Below, piece by piece: positions 5,898 through 7,564 of a DNA stretch of 7,564 nt (the stretch's first letter is position 1; each line of letters starts with the position of its first letter). This DNA is from an uncultured archaeon (GTDB taxonomy: Archaea; Halobacteriota; Methanosarcinia; Methanotrichales; Methanotrichaceae). The stretch lies in assembly GCA_902385025.1 (NCBI GenBank), contig CABMDX010000078.1, positions 1 through 7,564 of the forward strand, written 5' to 3'. A program made the translations under genes and the position numbers. Under the pieces are notes generated by a model that saw only the letters and a list, made by a program, of their open reading frames with translations, was not told where the DNA came from and searched no databases.

Positions 5898-5945
5898 GCA
5901 TGAACGTTCTTGATGGTTCCAATGAAGCTCACTAAATCTTCCTTT

Positions 5946-7160
5946 CTATTTCAGGACGATCCTGTAGCCTTCCGCTTTTAGCGCCTCATCGATCTCTCTC
6001 TTTTGCTCAAATCCTTTGGTCTCCAACTCAAGCTCCACCCGGGCGAAGTTGATGGGCAAATCCCTCTCGTTATGGGCGTGGTGGATATGCACTACATTGG
6101 CCTCTAGCCTCGCCACCAGGTCGAGCAGCCTGGCAAGGGATCCGGGAGCATCCTCCAGACAAACGGAAAAACGCATCAATCTACCCTCAAAAAGAAGCCC
6201 TTTGGCTATGATTCTGTCCAGGATAAGGCTATCCACGTTTCCGCCGCTGATCACCAGCACAACCCGGCTCCCCTTAGGAATTTTCAGCGATCCTCCAAGA
6301 AGAGCAGCGAGGGGCACTGCCCCCGCTCCTTCTGCCAGAATACGCTTTCTCTCCAGCAGCAGCAGGATGGCGGACGCAATCTGCTCCTCGTCTACTATTA
6401 CTATCTCGTCTGCCAGCCTATTAATAATGGAAAAAGCAGAATCTCCCACCCGGGTGACCATAATGGCATCGGCAAGGGTGCCCCTCTCCTCCGCGTTTAA
6501 ATCCACGGGCCTTCCTGCCCTCAGGGCCTCACGAGCAGAAGGGCAGGCCGAGGACTGAACGCCCACAATATGAATCGCAGGGCGGAGGGCCTTGGCTGCC
6601 GTGGCTATGCCTCCGATCAGGCCTCCTCCGCCTACTGGAACGAGGATATAGTCTGCTTCAGGCAGGTCCTCCAGGATCTCTAGGCCGATCGTCCCCTGGC
6701 CGGTCATTACCTCCTCATCATCATAGGGGTGGATGAAAGTCTTTGCTGTCTCGGCTGCCATTCGCTGCCCCACTGCAATGCTCTCCACAAGGCTCTGCCC
6801 TTGCAGGATCAACTGTGCGCCGTAACCTCTAGTTGCCTGCTGCTTGGCGATCGAGGCCCAGACTGGCATGATTATGGTAGCGGGAACGGAAGCTGCACGG
6901 GCGGCCAGGGCCACGCCCTGGGCATGATTGCCAACGGAGGCTGCTATCACGCCTTTATCCTTTATTTCATCCAGATGGGACCGTATTTTAAAGGTCGCAC
7001 CGCGGATCTTGAACGACCCGCCCCTTTGCAGGTTTTCCAGCTTGAGGTACACCTCTGCTCCGGTCAATTCGCTGAATGTTGGCGAATAGACCAGCGGAGT
7101 ATGCAGGACCTTGCCATGAAGAAGCTTTGCGGCATTTTCGATATCATCCAGGGAGATCAT
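5946..7160 (-). CDS. ilvA: Threonine ammonia-lyase (dehydratase) with C-terminal ACT domain
   Basis: PLP enzyme converting L-threonine to 2-oxobutanoate and ammonia, normally the first step toward isoleucine, in the cytoplasm. It has 404 residues, the size of the single-ACT type of threonine dehydratase. GGSFKIRGA contains the PLP lysine (Lys51). SVGNHAQG is at 75-82, the phosphate-binding GGGG at 177-180 and SGGN at 305-308. Residues about 330-402 form one ACT domain with a DAPGSL turn at 337-342, a probable amino-acid effector site; classical biosynthetic IlvA has a longer regulatory domain. The ATG at 7160 has GGAGA ten bases upstream. The gene could serve isoleucine synthesis or threonine/serine breakdown. 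Many methanogens also make 2-oxobutanoate from citramalate, so its necessity is uncertain. It lies 109 bases after another minus-strand gene and may share its transcript. Confidence 0.93.
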   Translation of the reverse strand: MISLDDIENAAKLLHGKVLHTPLVYSPTFSELTGAEVYLKLENLQRGGSFKIRGATFKIRSHLDEIKDKGVIAASVGNHAQGVALAARAASVPATIIMPVWASIAKQQATRGYGAQLILQGQSLVESIAVGQRMAAETAKTFIHPYDDEEVMTGQGTIGLEILEDLPEADYILVPVGGGGLIGGIATAAKALRPAIHIVGVQSSACPSAREALRAGRPVDLNAEERGTLADAIMVTRVGDSAFSIINRLADEIVIVDEEQIASAILLLLERKRILAEGAGAVPLAALLGGSLKIPKGSRVVLVISGGNVDSLILDRIIAKGLLFEGRLMRFSVCLEDAPGSLARLLDLVARLEANVVHIHHAHNERDLPINFARVELELETKGFEQKREIDEALKAEGYRIVLK

Positions 7161-7269
7161 GGCATATTATTCTCCGGCAGAGAACTTAACCATTTTGTGG
7201 ATGTTGCAGATGCAGTTGGAGAAAGGTATTGTTTTATTTTGAGGAAGATGGAATAGCATGCCCTTCAGT
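7161..7269 (-). promoter_or_regulatory. Spacer upstream of the threonine ammonia-lyase
   Basis: This 109-base spacer holds the lyase ribosome site (GGAGA, complement of 7171-7175) and an A-rich stretch on the minus strand (about 7226-7245, CAAAATAAAACAATACC) that could contain a weak promoter. No clear TATA box and no T-tract terminator for the upstream gene are visible, so read-through from that gene is possible. Confidence 0.3.
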
Positions 7270-7564
7270 TCAGATCGTCAGAAATCTGGCTGGTGCCAGG
7301 CTGGTTGCAAGCATCACCATATTGATCTCACGGTGCTCTATCCAGGTTCTGGCTTCCCTGTTCTCGTCTTCCATCCAGATCTGCTCGATTGCTTTTCCAA
7401 ACGGCTTATACCTCATGAGAGCTTTAGCTTGTAGCCTCAAGGAACTCTTCCTGCCGAATATATTTGGGTTCTCCTCGATCCCTTTCAGCAGTATTTCGAC
7501 TGCCGAGAGCCCAATAGACAGCCCCAGTTCGCGAAAGGCTAGGCGATGCCTGGCAGGATACTGC
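7270..7564 (-). CDS. C-terminal 97 residues of an unrecognised protein (partial, 5' end beyond the window)
   Basis: On the minus strand a frame is open from the right edge to TGA at 7270-7272 and encodes 97 residues. The segment looks like real protein. It is rich in helix-forming and charged residues, opens with YPARHRLAFRELGLSIGLSA, includes YKPFGKAIEQIWMEDENREA (52-71) and RTWIEHREINMV (72-83), and ends in PARFLTI. It has Trp residues in a charged context and no membrane segment or signal. Codon use resembles the neighbouring lyase. I do not recognise the family and assign no function. It is in the same orientation as the lyase, 109 bases upstream of it. The N-terminal part needed for identification is outside the window. 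Confidence 0.75.
   Translation of the reverse strand, partial: QYPARHRLAFRELGLSIGLSAVEILLKGIEENPNIFGRKSSLRLQAKALMRYKPFGKAIEQIWMEDENREARTWIEHREINMVMLATSLAPARFLTI

Noticed and set aside
6016..6558. A 180-codon plus-strand frame antisense to the threonine ammonia-lyase
   Set aside because: Ser/Arg-rich composition typical of an antisense shadow, inside a gene with intact PLP-enzyme motifs.
6729..7256. A 175-codon plus-strand frame antisense to the lyase N-terminal half
   Set aside because: It overlaps the PLP-lysine region of the real gene; its extension into the spacer to 7256 shows no independent ribosome site or motif.

Overview
The window looks like chromosomal DNA from an archaeon, most likely a methanogen of the Methanothrix (Methanosaeta) type. 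The reasons are TATA/BRE-like promoters without bacterial -35/-10 pairs, T-tract terminators, GGAGG and GGTGAT Shine-Dalgarno sequences, moderately GC-rich genes separated by AT-rich spacers, and the gene set itself. The genus is an inference from general resemblance; nothing here proves it.

Layout, left to right. At 1-48 a possible minus-strand gene start runs off the left edge. Positions 49-392 are an AT-rich spacer with promoter-like boxes, a direct repeat, a 19-bp dyad and a tiny minus-strand ORF with a strong ribosome binding site. A phenylacetate-CoA ligase family gene (393-1724, plus) faces a small Mrr-like PD-(D/E)xK nuclease gene (1803-2297, minus), with T-tracts between them. A secreted protein with two copies of a beta-rich domain follows (2386-3138, minus). 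From a shared divergent promoter region (3139-3338) a plus-strand pair departs: a PrxQ/Bcp-type peroxiredoxin (3339-3809) followed, with the coding regions almost touching, by an exported S9 prolyl-oligopeptidase-family peptidase (3814-5853). That pair ends at a clear hairpin plus T-tract terminator. On the opposite strand lie a threonine ammonia-lyase with a C-terminal ACT domain (5946-7160) and the 3' end of an unrecognised gene (7270-7564), which leaves the window on the right.

The genes are mostly unrelated housekeeping or accessory functions: aryl-acid activation, 2-oxobutanoate formation from threonine, peroxide detoxification, extracellular peptide hydrolysis and an orphan nuclease. 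Only the peroxiredoxin-peptidase pair has the layout of an operon. I see no CRISPR array, tRNA, rRNA or complete mobile element, and no convincing new multi-gene defence or metabolic system. The points most worth a second look are the peroxiredoxin without a PrxQ-type resolving cysteine, the calcium-loop-like motif inside the peptidase, the orphan nuclease and the structured spacer at the left end.
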